DNA of 64,000 nt from Segatella paludivivens DSM 17968 = JCM 13650 (GCF_000373185.1 NZ_KB890660.1:6361-70360); one strand, 5' to 3'; shown: positions 17,646 through 27,502, counted from the first letter of the stretch. Program-made: numbers and translations. The notes: a model not told the origin generated them from the sequence alone.

Positions 17646-18947
17646 ATGTCAAAAAACTTTGTTGAAGAACTGAAATGGCGTGGTATGCTTGCTCAGATTA
17701 TGCCGGGTACAGAGGAATATTTACAGTCGCACATGGTATCGGCTTATTTGGGTACAGACCCAACGGCAGACTCTTTGCATATTGGTCACCTTTGTGGAAT
17801 TATGATGCTTAGTCACTTGCAGCGTTGCGGTCATAAACCATATCTCCTTGTAGGTGGTGCTACAGGTATGATTGGCGATCCTTCAGGCAAGAGTCAGGAA
17901 CGTAATCTTTTGGATTCTGAGACATTATATCATAACCAGGAAGCAATAAAGCAACAGGTTGCAAAGTTCTTGGATTTTGACGGTGATGCTCCAAACAAGG
18001 CAGAACTTGTCAACAACTATGATTGGATGAAAGATTTCTCTTTCCTTGATTTCGTTCGTGAGGTTGGAAAGCATATCACTGTTAATTACATGATGGCTAA
18101 AGACTCTGTGCAGAAGCGTCTTAATGGAGAGGCTCGTGATGGTTTGTCTTTCACCGAGTTTACTTATCAGTTGCTTCAAGGTTATGACTTCCTTTATCAA
18201 TATCAGAAATACGGTGTAAGATTGCAGCTTGGTGGTAATGACCAGTGGGGCAATATGACAACAGGAACAGAGTTAATACGTCGTACTCTCGGTAGCGAAT
18301 CTGAGGCTTTCTGTCTTACGTGTCCTTTGATAACAAAGGCAGATGGAAAGAAATTTGGTAAGACTGAGAGTGGTAATATATGGCTTGACCGTAACCGTAC
18401 GACTCCTTATGCTTTCTATCAGTTCTGGTTGAATGTAAGCGATGATGATGCTGAAAGATATATAAAGATATTCACAAGTCTTGAAAAGGATGTAATTGAT
18501 GCTCTTATTGAAGAGCATAAGCAAGATCCTGGTAGACGTGTTCTTCAGAAACGCCTTGCAGAAGAAGTTACGGTAATGGTTCATTCTAAGGAAGACCTTG
18601 AAATGGCTATTGCTGCAAGTAATATTCTCTTTGGAAAGGCAACAAAAGATAGTCTTTCAAAACTTGATGAAGCTACACTTAATGATGTCTTTAAGGATGT
18701 TCCTCATTACACTATTGATAAGTCTTTACTCGGCGGAACTGCTGTAGATTTATTTAATCAGGATGGTATGGAGATATTCCCAAGCAAGAGTGAAATGCGT
18801 AAGTTGGTAAAAGGCGGTGGCGTAAACTTGAATAAAGAGAAGATTGCAGCTTTTGATCAAATGATAACTTCTGATGATCTTATTGACGGAAAATATCTCC
18901 TCGTACAGCGTGGAAAGAAGAATTATTACTTAATTACAGTAAAGTAA
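17646..18947 (+). CDS. tyrS: Tyrosyl-tRNA synthetase
   Basis: This is a class I aminoacyl-tRNA synthetase of 433 residues that charges tRNA-Tyr. The HIGH motif is intact at residues 45-48 in '[12 protein letters not shown]'. The KMSKS equivalent is KFGKT at 236-240, as in the bacterial TyrRS group. The tyrosine/ATP pocket '[12 protein letters not shown]' and '[11 protein letters not shown]' are present. The C-terminal S4-like RNA-binding domain ends '[17 protein letters not shown]'. It is 81 nt after yidD and could be part of the same transcript, although a weak hairpin lies between. Confidence 0.97.
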   Translation: MSKNFVEELKWRGMLAQIMPGTEEYLQSHMVSAYLGTDPTADSLHIGHLCGIMMLSHLQRCGHKPYLLVGGATGMIGDPSGKSQERNLLDSETLYHNQEAIKQQVAKFLDFDGDAPNKAELVNNYDWMKDFSFLDFVREVGKHITVNYMMAKDSVQKRLNGEARDGLSFTEFTYQLLQGYDFLYQYQKYGVRLQLGGNDQWGNMTTGTELIRRTLGSESEAFCLTCPLITKADGKKFGKTESGNIWLDRNRTTPYAFYQFWLNVSDDDAERYIKIFTSLEKDVIDALIEEHKQDPGRRVLQKRLAEEVTVMVHSKEDLEMAIAASNILFGKATKDSLSKLDEATLNDVFKDVPHYTIDKSLLGGTAVDLFNQDGMEIFPSKSEMRKLVKGGGVNLNKEKIAAFDQMITSDDLIDGKYLLVQRGKKNYYLITVK

Positions 18948-18958
18948 ACGCTTAAAAA

Positions 18959-18990
18959 TTTGGTAGTAGATGAAAAATCTATTACCTTTG
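18959..18990 (+). promoter_or_regulatory. Promoter of tRNA-Gln
   Basis: The elements are TTTG at 18959-18962, a 20-bp spacer and TACCTTTG at 18983-18990, just after tyrS. Confidence 0.8.
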
Positions 18991-19020
18991 CACCCGAAAT
19001 TGGAAACAATTCATATTGAT

Positions 19021-19091
19021 TGTCCCATGGTGTAATGGTAGCACTACAGTTTTTGGTTCTGTCAGTGGTGGTTCGAATCCGCCTGGGACAA
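19021..19091 (+). tRNA. tRNA-Gln (anticodon TTG)
   Basis: The cloverleaf can be drawn by hand. The 7-bp acceptor pairs TGTCCCA with TGGGACA. The D arm is GTGT...GCAC with GG in the loop. The anticodon stem ACAG/CTGT encloses the loop TTTTGGT, so the anticodon is TTG. The T arm is GGTGG-TTCGAAT-CCGCC. The discriminator is A. CCA is not encoded. The gene has its own promoter and terminator. Confidence 0.95.
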
Positions 19092-19101
19092 CATAAAAAA
19101 T

Positions 19102-19138
19102 CCGCGATTCCTAATATAAAAGGATTTGCGGTTTTTTT
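19102..19138 (+). terminator. Terminator of tRNA-Gln
   Basis: A 10-bp stem with one mismatch (CCGCGATTCC from 19102, ending GGATTTGCGG at 19131) is followed by seven T residues. Confidence 0.88.
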
Positions 19139-19320
19139 ATTTTGTACAAAAAATGTGCAATATTAACCGCTAATCATAAAAAAAAGATGGATTTACCTTT
19201 TACTGCTAAAGCATGCAAATACCCCAAAAGCGAAAAGAATTATGCCCAATAACCATATTTGTAACAATTTGACAAGTATATAATATGTGAAAATCAACAA
19301 ATATTTATTATATTAAACCA

Positions 19321-20109
19321 ATGAAAAAACAATTATTTTTTTTAGCAGCTTTACTTATGACTGTTTCAAGTGTATGTGCTCAACAGAAGGCTGGTACTTT
19401 CTCTATTACACCAAAAATTGGTGTTACAGCAAGTAACTTCTCTGGTAATATGCCAATTAATGTAGCTTACGTAGTGATTCCACAAATGTCACCTAGTGAA
19501 TCATTAATTTTTCACACTTTATCAGAAGAAAATATGGTAAAAGCAGGGGGGATAGGATTTAATGAAAGCAAAAACAAGTTTGGATTTACTGCTGGTGTTG
19601 AAGCACAGTATCAATTCTCTAAAATCATCGGTCTTTCTTTAGGAGTATTCTATACTCAACAGGGTGCAAGCTATGACACAAAAAAATTCTCAGAGACCTC
19701 AAATGATGGAGTTAAAGTTGCGATTAATGATAATTTGAAGATTAATCTCAACAGTATTACAATGCCAATTTTGGCTAATGTTTATATATGGAAAGGTCTT
19801 GCCGTAAAAGCGGGGCTGCAGCCTGAATTAGCAGTTAGCAAGAAAACGGGTGGTGATGTCACAATTAGCTATCAAGGTCAATCGTTATCAGCAGTTCATA
19901 GTGATGTAGAAGGGATAAAATCATTCTCTCTTTCTGTACCTGTAGGTGTAAGCTATGAATACAAGAATATGGTTGCTGATCTGAGATACAATATTGGTGT
20001 AACCGACTTGCGTAAGGATGGCGATGCAGGATGGGGTGGAAATAATTCCAGATCAACCTCTCAAAATAGAACCTTATCGTTTACCGTTGGTTATAAGTTT
20101 GAATTATAG
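19321..20109 (+). CDS. Outer-membrane beta-barrel protein (porin/PorT-like family)
   Basis: This 262-residue protein has a signal peptide (cleavage near 'VCAQQK', residue 21). Alternating amphipathic strands follow ('FSITPKIGVTASNFSG', 'FGFTAGVEAQYQFSKIIGLSLGVFYTQQGASY'), and the protein ends in 'LSFTVGYKFEL'. This is the usual layout of the outer-membrane beta-barrel domain family (DUF1573-unrelated, PF13568-like) of Bacteroidetes. No enzymatic motif is seen. It stands alone between the tRNA and a dehydrogenase gene and has its own terminator. Ligand and role are unknown. Confidence 0.8.
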   Translation: MKKQLFFLAALLMTVSSVCAQQKAGTFSITPKIGVTASNFSGNMPINVAYVVIPQMSPSESLIFHTLSEENMVKAGGIGFNESKNKFGFTAGVEAQYQFSKIIGLSLGVFYTQQGASYDTKKFSETSNDGVKVAINDNLKINLNSITMPILANVYIWKGLAVKAGLQPELAVSKKTGGDVTISYQGQSLSAVHSDVEGIKSFSLSVPVGVSYEYKNMVADLRYNIGVTDLRKDGDAGWGGNNSRSTSQNRTLSFTVGYKFEL

Positions 20110-20125
20110 TCCAATTATAATACAA

Positions 20126-20165
20126 AGTCTGGCTGGGTTATGTTCCGCCAGACTCTGTTTTTCTT
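20126..20165 (+). terminator. Terminator of the beta-barrel gene
   Basis: A perfect 8-bp stem AGTCTGGC/GCCAGACT (20126-20133 with 20147-20154) is followed by CTGTTTTTCTT. Confidence 0.82.
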
Positions 20166-20299
20166 CAGCCTTACATGCAAATTAGAATACTAACTGGGAT
20201 GGCATGTGGAACAAGAATAATAGTTTCTGTAGTCACTGATATTATACACTTCAGATGAAAGATAAATGTTGAAAAATAGGTCGTTTCAAATTAATTTTG

Positions 20300-20307
20300 T
20301 ATTTTTG
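20300..20307 (+). promoter_or_regulatory. -7 element of the SDR gene promoter
   Basis: TATTTTTG lies 40 bp before the start codon. No convincing -33 TTTG is found at the right distance. Confidence 0.5.
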
Positions 20308-20347
20308 CATCAGACTACTCTGATAACTTAATAGTAAAACAAAAATA

Positions 20348-21154
20348 ATGGATACATTTTCAAAAAACTTTTCTTTGGAAGGTAAGGTGGCATTGGTAAC
20401 AGGTGCTGCTTATGGTATTGGATTCGCTATTGCTGAAGCTTATGCTAAGGCAGGAGCTAAAGTTGCGTTCAATTGCCGCAGTCAGAAACATCTTGATCAA
20501 GCAATGGCTGATTATAAAGCAAAAGGTATTGATGCTAAAGGGTATATTGCTGACGTTACTGATGAAGCGCAGGTAAAAAACCTTGTTTCTGAAATTGAAA
20601 AGGAACTTGGTACTGTTGATATACTTGTTAATAACGCAGGTATTATCAAACGTATTCCTATGGATGAGATGAGTGTCGAAGATTTCCGTCAGGTTATTGA
20701 TATTGATCTTAATGCACCTTTTATTGTTTCTAAGGCTGTTATCCCAGGAATGAAGAAAAAAGGTCACGGTAAGATTATCAATATATGTTCAATGATGAGT
20801 GAACTCGGACGTGAGACTGTAAGTGCCTATGCTGCTGCTAAAGGAGGATTGAAGATGCTGACACGTAATATCTGTTCTGAATTTGGTGAGTATAACATAC
20901 AGTGTAATGGTATAGGCCCTGGTTATATCGCAACTCCACAGACAGCACCTCTTCGTGAATTACAGCCAGATGGAAGTCATCATCCTTTTGATAGCTTTAT
21001 AATAAGTAAAACTCCTGCTGCGCGTTGGGGTACTCCTGAAGATCTTATGGGGCCAGCAGTATTCCTTGCTTCAGACGCAAGTGATTTCGTAAATGGCCAC
21101 GTTTTGTATGTTGACGGAGGAATTCTAGCTTATATTGGTAAACAGCCAAAATAA
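20348..21154 (+). CDS. Short-chain dehydrogenase, gluconate 5-dehydrogenase-like
   Basis: This 268-residue classical SDR carries the cofactor motif TGAAYGIG (residues 18-25), NNAG, the catalytic Ser in 'NICSMMSELG', and YxxxK at Tyr161/Lys165. It ends with 'GHVLYVDGGI'. It resembles the gluconate 5-dehydrogenase / 2-deoxy-D-gluconate 3-dehydrogenase (KduD) group, which interconverts keto- and hydroxy-gluconates using NAD(P)H during uronate use. No kduI or transporter is next to it, so the exact substrate cannot be fixed. It is a single-gene unit between its own -7 element and a bidirectional terminator. Confidence 0.85.
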   Translation: MDTFSKNFSLEGKVALVTGAAYGIGFAIAEAYAKAGAKVAFNCRSQKHLDQAMADYKAKGIDAKGYIADVTDEAQVKNLVSEIEKELGTVDILVNNAGIIKRIPMDEMSVEDFRQVIDIDLNAPFIVSKAVIPGMKKKGHGKIINICSMMSELGRETVSAYAAAKGGLKMLTRNICSEFGEYNIQCNGIGPGYIATPQTAPLRELQPDGSHHPFDSFIISKTPAARWGTPEDLMGPAVFLASDASDFVNGHVLYVDGGILAYIGKQPK

Positions 21155-21177
21155 AGTAGATTAACAATATTTAAAAG

Positions 21178-21208
21178 AAAAGAGCGGCTCGTTAGAGTCG
21201 CTCTTTTA
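21178..21208. terminator. Bidirectional terminator between the SDR and HU genes
   Basis: A 10-bp stem with one G-T pair (21181-21190 with 21195-21204) has A-rich and T-rich flanks on both sides. It can serve both convergent genes. Confidence 0.85.
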
Positions 21209-21228
21209 TGTTGAATAATCTTTTACAA

Positions 21229-21504
21229 TTATTTATTTACTGCATCAGAAAGCTCTGCGCCAGCCTTGAACTTTGCAACCTTCTTTGCTGCAATCTGAAT
21301 CTTAGCCTTTGTAGCTGGGTTAATGCCTTCACGAGCAGGGCGCTCGTTAACACTGAATGTACCGAAGCCTACAAGCTGGATTTTGTCACCTGCAACTAAA
21401 GCGTCTTTAATTGCAGCTGTTGTTGCGTCCAATGCCTTTTTAGCATCTGCTTTGCTCAGACCTGCGCCTGCAGCAATCTTGTCGATTAATTCTGTCTTGT
21501 TCAT
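21229..21504 (-). CDS. HU-family nucleoid DNA-binding protein
   Basis: This 91-residue basic histone-like protein binds and bends DNA as a dimer. It opens '[25 protein letters not shown]'-like, has the signature '[21 protein letters not shown]' (the flexible arm with the intercalating Pro region), and ends in the helix '[17 protein letters not shown]'. Length and order match HU alpha/beta. It is transcribed alone from a full consensus promoter. Confidence 0.95.
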   Translation of the reverse strand: MNKTELIDKIAAGAGLSKADAKKALDATTAAIKDALVAGDKIQLVGFGTFSVNERPAREGINPATKAKIQIAAKKVAKFKAGAELSDAVNK

Positions 21505-21555
21505 AACTTTGAATTATTTAATGATTATTTATATAAAAAATATCTTTTCTGGTGA

Positions 21556-21586
21556 CAAATATAGGTTATTCATTTTAAAAAACAAA
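21556..21586 (-). promoter_or_regulatory. Promoter of the HU gene
   Basis: On the minus strand, TATATTTG (21556-21563) is preceded by TTTG (21583-21586) with a 19-bp spacer. Confidence 0.82.
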
Positions 21587-21668
21587 CAAAAAAACAAAAA
21601 AAGTGATTTATTTTTCGAAAATTTGTGGTAAACCTTGTGCATTAGTAGTGTTTAAGGGATATTTTTAG

Positions 21669-21676
21669 TAATTTTG
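21669..21676 (+). promoter_or_regulatory. -7 element for the rhomboid gene
   Basis: TAATTTTG lies 45 bp before the ATG at 21721. The -33 is poor. Confidence 0.5.
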
Positions 21677-21720
21677 CAACCATAATACAACATTTGTCGA
21701 ACTATAAGAAATTACATAAT

Positions 21721-22674
21721 ATGATGCGCATTCCAACGGTAACAAAGAACTTACTTATAATAAACGTATTGGCATTCTTTGCTATGTACGTACTTCGGTC
21801 TGTTAACTTGTTTGGTGGTTCTCCAATAGACTTAAATGATGTCCTAGGATTGCACTTCTTTCTAGCCCCAGATTTCCATATTTATCAGCTGGTAACTTAC
21901 ATGTTTATGCATGCCACTTTTACACATATATTTTTCAATATGTTTGCCTTGTGGATGTTTGGTATGATAGTTGAAAGAACATGGGGTGCAAAGCGCTTCC
22001 TTTTTTATTACATTTCTTGTGGAATTGGTGCAGGACTCTTTCAGGAATTGGCGCAATTCTTTGATTTGTATTTTATGCTTTCATCTCAGAATGCCAATGT
22101 TTCCGTAATGCATTTGCCTGAGGTAGCAAGACAAGCACTTAACGCATGGACTACAGTTGGTGCGTCTGGTTCCATTTACGGTGTGCTTTTAGCATTCGGA
22201 ATGTTGTTTCCAAATGAAAAATTATTTATTATCCCAATCCCTTTCCCTATCAAGGCAAAATGGTTTGTCATGATATATGCAGGTATTGAACTATTTTCAG
22301 CAATGGCTACGACTGGTGATGGGGTTGCTCATGTTGCCCACCTTGGTGGAATGGTTGTCGGTTTCTTCATGATTAGATATTGGCGTAGTCATGCTTATCG
22401 TGGGTCTAATATGTCTGGTGGTAATCAATTTTTTGATAACTTGAAGCGCAAATGGGATAAGCGAGGTAGTGGAAAGAAATTTAGTACATGGCATAATAAA
22501 AATGCAGAACCTGAAAATTATAATTCACATAACAGCGACTGGGATTATAATGCTCGCAAAAAGGCTGAACAAGATAATATAGACCGTATTCTGGACAAAA
22601 TACGCAAGAGTGGATATGATAGTCTGACTGCAGACGAGAAGCGTTGCCTTTTTGAAAGCAGTAAGAAGAATTGA
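21721..22674 (+). CDS. Rhomboid-family intramembrane serine protease
   Basis: This 317-residue membrane protein has six or seven helices and cleaves substrates inside the membrane. The nucleophile motif GASGSIYG has Ser149. The catalytic His is His207 in 'HVAHLGGM', and 'MFMHATFTHIFFNMFALWMFG' carries the conserved H..HxxxN of helix 2. A hydrophilic tail of about 85 residues (from about 230) faces the cytosol. The frame is open to a TTG at 21694, but the ATG at 21721 gives the usual 'MRIPTVTKNLLIIN' opening and is preferred. It is 10 nt upstream of the EEP gene, so the two form an operon. Confidence 0.93.
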   Translation: MMRIPTVTKNLLIINVLAFFAMYVLRSVNLFGGSPIDLNDVLGLHFFLAPDFHIYQLVTYMFMHATFTHIFFNMFALWMFGMIVERTWGAKRFLFYYISCGIGAGLFQELAQFFDLYFMLSSQNANVSVMHLPEVARQALNAWTTVGASGSIYGVLLAFGMLFPNEKLFIIPIPFPIKAKWFVMIYAGIELFSAMATTGDGVAHVAHLGGMVVGFFMIRYWRSHAYRGSNMSGGNQFFDNLKRKWDKRGSGKKFSTWHNKNAEPENYNSHNSDWDYNARKKAEQDNIDRILDKIRKSGYDSLTADEKRCLFESSKKN

Positions 22675-22684
22675 AAGTATTATT

Positions 22685-23776
22685 ATGTTTGGTTCGTTAA
22701 GGAAATTCCTTCTGCAACTGATAGCTGGAGCTAATCTGGCAACGATCTTTATAATGTTGTTTATAGGTTATTCAGATCGACTTGACCCTGTGAAGCATGG
22801 AGTGTTGGCTAATGCTGGATTGGTCTTTCCAATATTCTTGCTGATAAATTTTTGTTTTTTGATTTTTTGGCTGTGCTTCAAGAAAATTGGAATATTAATA
22901 CCTTTGCTTGGATATATATTTTGTTATATCCCTATACGCACATACATCCCATTTAATATACCTAGCACTCCGCCAGATGGTGCTATAAAAGTGATGTCAT
23001 ACAACGTATGGTCGTTTGCTGGTTGGGAACGTTTTCCTGATGGTAAATTCCCTATATTGGAATATATTCGTGAACAGAAGGCTGATATTCTTTGTTTGCA
23101 GGAAGCTTTAACAAATGAGATAGGAAAGGCAAGAGTTGACTCTGTTATGGATAAGTTATATCAATATCGAGATACAGCAATGAGTAGACCGGGAGGAGAT
23201 TGCATTGCAATATATAGCAGGTATCCAATAGTTTCTCGAGAGCGCATTCAATATCCTTCAAAGGGTAACCTTAGTATGGCTTATGAAATAAAGAAAGGCA
23301 ACGATACAATCATTGTTGTTAATAATCATCTAGAGACAACTGGACTCTCAGTTGAGGATAAATCCAGTTTTAAGTCCATGGTGAAAGGAAAACTTGAAGG
23401 AACTGCCGCAAAAAAAGCCTCTTATCATCTAGTGGACAAACTTAGTGAGGCATCGATAAAGCGTGCCCCTCAGGCTGACGCTGTGGCTAGATATTTAAGC
23501 AAGCACCTTGGTAGAAGTATTATTCTTTGTGGAGATTTTAACGATACTCCTATATCGTATGCTCATTATGTAATATCTAAGAATTTAAAAGATTGCTATG
23601 TAGAAAGTGGAAACGGACCAGGCTTCAGCTATCATGAAGGTGGAATGTATGTGAGAATAGACAATATTATGTGCTCAAGTGATTGGCAACCTTTTGAGTG
23701 CAAAGTTGATAGTAAAATAAAAGATTCTGACCATTATCCAATCTTTTGTTGGCTAAAAAAGCGGGGAAAACCCTAA
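22685..23776 (+). CDS. Membrane-anchored endonuclease/exonuclease/phosphatase (EEP) family protein
   Basis: This 363-residue protein has three N-terminal membrane helices (about 5-95), then an EEP domain. The domain shows the family motifs in order: 'VMSYNVWSF', 'LCLQEAL' (Mg-binding Glu), 'NNHLETTG', 'CGDFNDTP' (catalytic Asp/Asn) and 'SDHYPIF' (catalytic His). Members hydrolyse phosphodiesters in nucleic acids, phospholipids or inositol phosphates. With a membrane anchor, a lipid or periplasmic substrate is plausible but unproven. I use the ATG at 22685. A longer frame from a TTG at 22652 would overlap the rhomboid gene and adds only polar residues. Confidence 0.87.
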   Translation: MFGSLRKFLLQLIAGANLATIFIMLFIGYSDRLDPVKHGVLANAGLVFPIFLLINFCFLIFWLCFKKIGILIPLLGYIFCYIPIRTYIPFNIPSTPPDGAIKVMSYNVWSFAGWERFPDGKFPILEYIREQKADILCLQEALTNEIGKARVDSVMDKLYQYRDTAMSRPGGDCIAIYSRYPIVSRERIQYPSKGNLSMAYEIKKGNDTIIVVNNHLETTGLSVEDKSSFKSMVKGKLEGTAAKKASYHLVDKLSEASIKRAPQADAVARYLSKHLGRSIILCGDFNDTPISYAHYVISKNLKDCYVESGNGPGFSYHEGGMYVRIDNIMCSSDWQPFECKVDSKIKDSDHYPIFCWLKKRGKP

Positions 23777-23801
23777 AAAATGAATAATTACAGGCTATAA
23801 A

Positions 23802-23833
23802 TTTCTTAAAGTGACAAAAAAATGTTATTTTTG
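23802..23833 (+). promoter_or_regulatory. Promoter of secDF
   Basis: TATTTTTG at 23826-23833 has an imperfect -33 TTTC at 23802-23805 with a 20-bp spacer. The leader is about 65 nt. Confidence 0.55.
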
Positions 23834-23903
23834 CACTTCTATATATAGTCTGTGAATTATATAGAGAACATAGAAAAACAAATAATTTATAACATAATAA
23901 AAA

Positions 23904-26900
23904 ATGCAAAACAAAGGAATTGTAATTTGTACAGCTGTCCTACTGACACTTGCAAGCATTTTCTATCTTTCATTCTCGTTCGCCACACGTTATTATGACG
24001 GCGAGGCTGCAAAGCTTAAAGACCCTATTGCACAACAGAATTATAAAGATTCTGTTAAGTATTTGGGTATTTATTCTTATCAGAAGTGCTTGGAAACTCA
24101 AATTGGTCTTGGTCTGGATCTTAAGGGTGGTATGAATGTAGTTTTGGAAATATCAGTACCTGATGTTGTCGAGACTCTAGCTGACCACAAGACAGACCTA
24201 GCTTTCACTAAGTCAATGAAGCAGGCTAAAGCCGAACAGGAAATTAGTCAGAGTGATTTTCTCTCTCTCTTCGTTAAGTATTATCATCAGAATGCACCGG
24301 GACATCATCTCGCAGAAATCTTTGCTACTCAGCAATTGCAGGGTAAGGTTTCTCCACAGAGTTCTGATTCTGAGGTAGAGAAGGTTCTTCGTGCTAATAT
24401 TCAATCTGCGATAGATAACTCATTCAATGTAGTTCGTACTCGTATTGATAAGTTTGGCGTAGTTCAACCTAATATCCAAAAACTTGAAGGTCAGGCAGGT
24501 CGTATCATGGTTGAAATGCCAGGTATTAAGGAACCTGAACGTATGCGTAAGCTACTTCAAGGTAGTGCAAATCTAGAATTCTGGGAGACATATAATGCTA
24601 GTGAGGTTATCCCTTATCTGACACAGCTTGATTCTCGTCTTGCAAACGGTGGTGACGCTGATACTGCAACTGTAAAGAAGGCTGCTCCTAAGAAAGCTAT
24701 CGCAACAGCTCAACCTAAATTTAAGATTAAGGGTGCTGCTAAGGATGACGCATCTGAGGCAAGCAGAGCACAGATTGATGCTGCAAAGAAAATGCATCCA
24801 TTGCTTGCAATGTTGCAGACAACAGGACAGAATTCTCTTAGCGTTGTTGGATATGCAAGCGTACGCGATACAGCTGCTGTAAATAGAGTAATCCATAGTG
24901 CTGCTGCAAAGCAGATATTACCATCAGATCTTAAACTTCTTTGGAGTGCTAAGCCTGCTGATGGTATTCAGGCAAAGAATATATATGAACTTCATGCTTT
25001 GAAGATTACTACGACCACAGGTCGTGCACCACTTGAGGGTGATGTTGTTACAGATGCAAGTGATCAGTTTGATCATCTGTCTGGTTCTCCAGAGGTTTCA
25101 ATGACAATGAATTCTGACGGTGCACGCCGTTGGGGAGCCTTGACAAAGGCTAACGTTGGTAAGGCTATTGCTATTGTTCTTGATAACGCTGTATATTCAG
25201 CTCCTCGTGTAAATGGTGAGATTGATGGTGGTCAGTCTTCTATCAGCGGAAACTTCACAATTGAGGATACAAAGGACCTTGCTAATACATTGAAGTCCGG
25301 TCGTATGCCTGCACCTGCACATATAGTACAGGAAGATATTGTGGGTCCTACATTGGGTGCCGCTTCTATACAGCAGGGTATTGTTTCATTTGTTATAGCT
25401 TTCGTCCTTTTGATTTTCTACATGGTTGCCATGTATAACTTCATCCCTGGTATGATTGCTAATGCCGCTCTTATTGTTAACGTATTCTTCACACTTGGTA
25501 TATTAACGTCTTTCCAGGCGGCACTTACAATGAGTGGTATAGCGGGTATGGTGCTGACGCTCGGTACGGCGGTTGATGCCAATGTGCTTATATATGAACG
25601 AATAAAAGAGGAACTTCGAGCCGGCAAGGGCATGAAACAGGCTGTATCCGCAGGTTATAGCAACGCTTTCTCTGCCATCTTCGACTCTAACCTCACATCA
25701 CTTATTACAGGTGTAATCCTTTATATCTTCGGTACAGGTCCTATTCAGGGATTTGCTACAACATGGATTATAGGTCTTATTTGTTCATTCTTTACTTCCG
25801 TATTCTTGACACGTCTTGTTTATGAATATAAGCTTAACCATGACCGTTGGATGAAGCTTAAGTTCTGGACAGGTATTAGCAAGAACCTTATGCAGGGTAC
25901 AAATATCCATTTCATGTCAATGTATAAGACGACATTTACTATTACTGGACTTGCTATTGTCTTGTTTGCAGGAAGTTTCTTTGTACGTGGCTTGTCAAAG
26001 GGTATAGACTTTACTGGTGGTCGTAACTATGTTGTTCAGTTTGTGAAACCTACACAACCAGAGCAGGTTAGTCAAGTTCTTGATGGTATCTTCCCTGGCT
26101 GTACATCTAGTGCCATATCACTTGGTACAGATAGCAAGACTATCCGTATTTCAACGAACTACAAGATAGAATCTAATAGTTCTAATGTTGATGATCAGGC
26201 AGAAACACTGCTTTATAAAGGCCTGAAAAAGGCTGGCATGGTAAGTCAGAAGAATCTTCAGTCATTTAAGAACCCAGATATTCGTAGTGGTGGTTCAATA
26301 ATAAGTTCTTCTAAAGTTGGTCCTTCTGTAGCTAAGGATGTTACTTATGGCGCGATTTTCAGTGTGGTTATCTCAATGGTTGCTATTTTCTTGTATATCC
26401 TTCTGCGTTTCCGCAATGTTGCGTTCTCAGTAGGTTCAACAGTAGCTCTTGCATTTGATGCCTTGACTGTAGTCGGTCTGTTCTCATTGCTGCAAGGGGT
26501 TATGCCTTTCTCTCTGGAGGTTGACCAGACGTTCATTGGTGCGGTGCTGACCGTCATTGGTTATTCTATTAATGATAAGGTTGTGGTATTCGACCGTATT
26601 CGTGAGAATTTGAAACTACATCCTAATGAAGACTTACAGGTATTGTTCAATGATTCAATTAATCAGACACTTGCCCGTACTGTTAATACATCATCAACAG
26701 CATTGATAGTTTTGATAGTTATCTTGTTGCTTGGTGGTAAGAGTATTCAACCATTTGCATTCGCAATGTCAATTGGTGTTGTATTCGGAACATTGTCTTC
26801 AATATTCGTAGCTTCACCTATTGCTTATCTTGTAACTGGTAAGGAAATCCGTGATCATAGAAAACTTGAGGCAGCTAGAGCAGCTGTAGAAGTTAAGTAA
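23904..26900 (+). CDS. secDF: Fused protein-export membrane protein SecDF
   Basis: This 998-residue natural fusion of SecD and SecF uses the proton gradient to pull preproteins out of SecYEG. The first transmembrane helix is at about 7-27. A large periplasmic region follows with 'GLGLDLKGGMNVVLEI' and the 'VVRTRIDKFGVVQPNIQ' P1 head. The SecD membrane block contains 'LGTAVDANVLIYERIKEEL'. SecF starts near residue 670 with 'GLSKGIDFTGGRNYV' and has 'DKVVVFDRIRENL'. A Lys/Ala-rich insertion lies near residues 250-300 and is probably a lineage loop. It has its own promoter and terminator. Confidence 0.96.
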   Translation: MQNKGIVICTAVLLTLASIFYLSFSFATRYYDGEAAKLKDPIAQQNYKDSVKYLGIYSYQKCLETQIGLGLDLKGGMNVVLEISVPDVVETLADHKTDLAFTKSMKQAKAEQEISQSDFLSLFVKYYHQNAPGHHLAEIFATQQLQGKVSPQSSDSEVEKVLRANIQSAIDNSFNVVRTRIDKFGVVQPNIQKLEGQAGRIMVEMPGIKEPERMRKLLQGSANLEFWETYNASEVIPYLTQLDSRLANGGDADTATVKKAAPKKAIATAQPKFKIKGAAKDDASEASRAQIDAAKKMHPLLAMLQTTGQNSLSVVGYASVRDTAAVNRVIHSAAAKQILPSDLKLLWSAKPADGIQAKNIYELHALKITTTTGRAPLEGDVVTDASDQFDHLSGSPEVSMTMNSDGARRWGALTKANVGKAIAIVLDNAVYSAPRVNGEIDGGQSSISGNFTIEDTKDLANTLKSGRMPAPAHIVQEDIVGPTLGAASIQQGIVSFVIAFVLLIFYMVAMYNFIPGMIANAALIVNVFFTLGILTSFQAALTMSGIAGMVLTLGTAVDANVLIYERIKEELRAGKGMKQAVSAGYSNAFSAIFDSNLTSLITGVILYIFGTGPIQGFATTWIIGLICSFFTSVFLTRLVYEYKLNHDRWMKLKFWTGISKNLMQGTNIHFMSMYKTTFTITGLAIVLFAGSFFVRGLSKGIDFTGGRNYVVQFVKPTQPEQVSQVLDGIFPGCTSSAISLGTDSKTIRISTNYKIESNSSNVDDQAETLLYKGLKKAGMVSQKNLQSFKNPDIRSGGSIISSSKVGPSVAKDVTYGAIFSVVISMVAIFLYILLRFRNVAFSVGSTVALAFDALTVVGLFSLLQGVMPFSLEVDQTFIGAVLTVIGYSINDKVVVFDRIRENLKLHPNEDLQVLFNDSINQTLARTVNTSSTALIVLIVILLLGGKSIQPFAFAMSIGVVFGTLSSIFVASPIAYLVTGKEIRDHRKLEAARAAVEVK

Positions 26901-26935
26901 TTTCAGTCTTAAATATAAGACAAAACATATTAAAG

Positions 26936-26965
26936 CCCGTCAATATTAATTGTTGACGGGTTTTT
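26936..26965 (+). terminator. Terminator of secDF
   Basis: A perfect 8-bp stem CCCGTCAA/TTGACGGG (26936-26943 with 26953-26960) is followed by five T residues. Confidence 0.88.
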
Positions 26966-27502
26966 CTTGTTATATAGCAATACCTTGATAATATCCATTG
27001 CTATACAAACATATATTAGTCATACTTACGTGTATGATATTAAGCCATGCTGTTTGTTTAGTTATAAGTTATATTAGCAAGCAATAACGATTAACTGTAA
27101 GTGGGGCTCTGCGAAATACGAGGATTCATTGTTGATATTTTTGCATAAGTTCTTCCTCAATAATAATATCTACGTGACTTTCTCTTGATATTAGTGAGTT
27201 TATCTTGTTCCCATAGTATTGTAAAGCCGATAACATGGTGTCTTTATGTAAAAGAATAGAAAGGAAAATCTAATGTTAGAAATTATGTTATTACTATATT
27301 ATATATTTTTTTAAAGAATTCTTCCCCAATGATATTATAAACCATTAATGTGAGCATCCTTGCTCACATTAATATATATGATTATACCCAACTTCGTATT
27401 TGTTATTGTCAAATTATCTGTAACTAGTCTAATAATATGTTGTTTGTTTTATTGCAATGTTAAAATTGAGTGTTTAGTAAATGCATTTATGAAAGCATGA
27501 TC
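26966..27502. other. Intergenic stretch between secDF and a GT2 gene
   Basis: These 537 AT-rich bases hold no convincing ORF on either strand. The one clear structure is the perfect 13-bp palindrome at 27344-27373, listed separately. Confidence 0.6.
27344..27373. repeat. Perfect 13-bp inverted repeat with a 4-nt loop
   Basis: ATTAATGTGAGCA (27344-27356) is exactly complementary to 27361-27373, with TCCT between. There is no clear T run on either side. It lies 130 bp beyond the stop of the minus-strand GT2 gene, so it could terminate or stabilise that mRNA, or be a protein-binding palindrome. Confidence 0.8.

Noticed and set aside
21694..21720. TTG start of the rhomboid gene nine codons upstream of the ATG
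   Set aside because: It would give an atypical N-terminus and a leader of about ten bases; the ATG at 21721 gives the usual opening.
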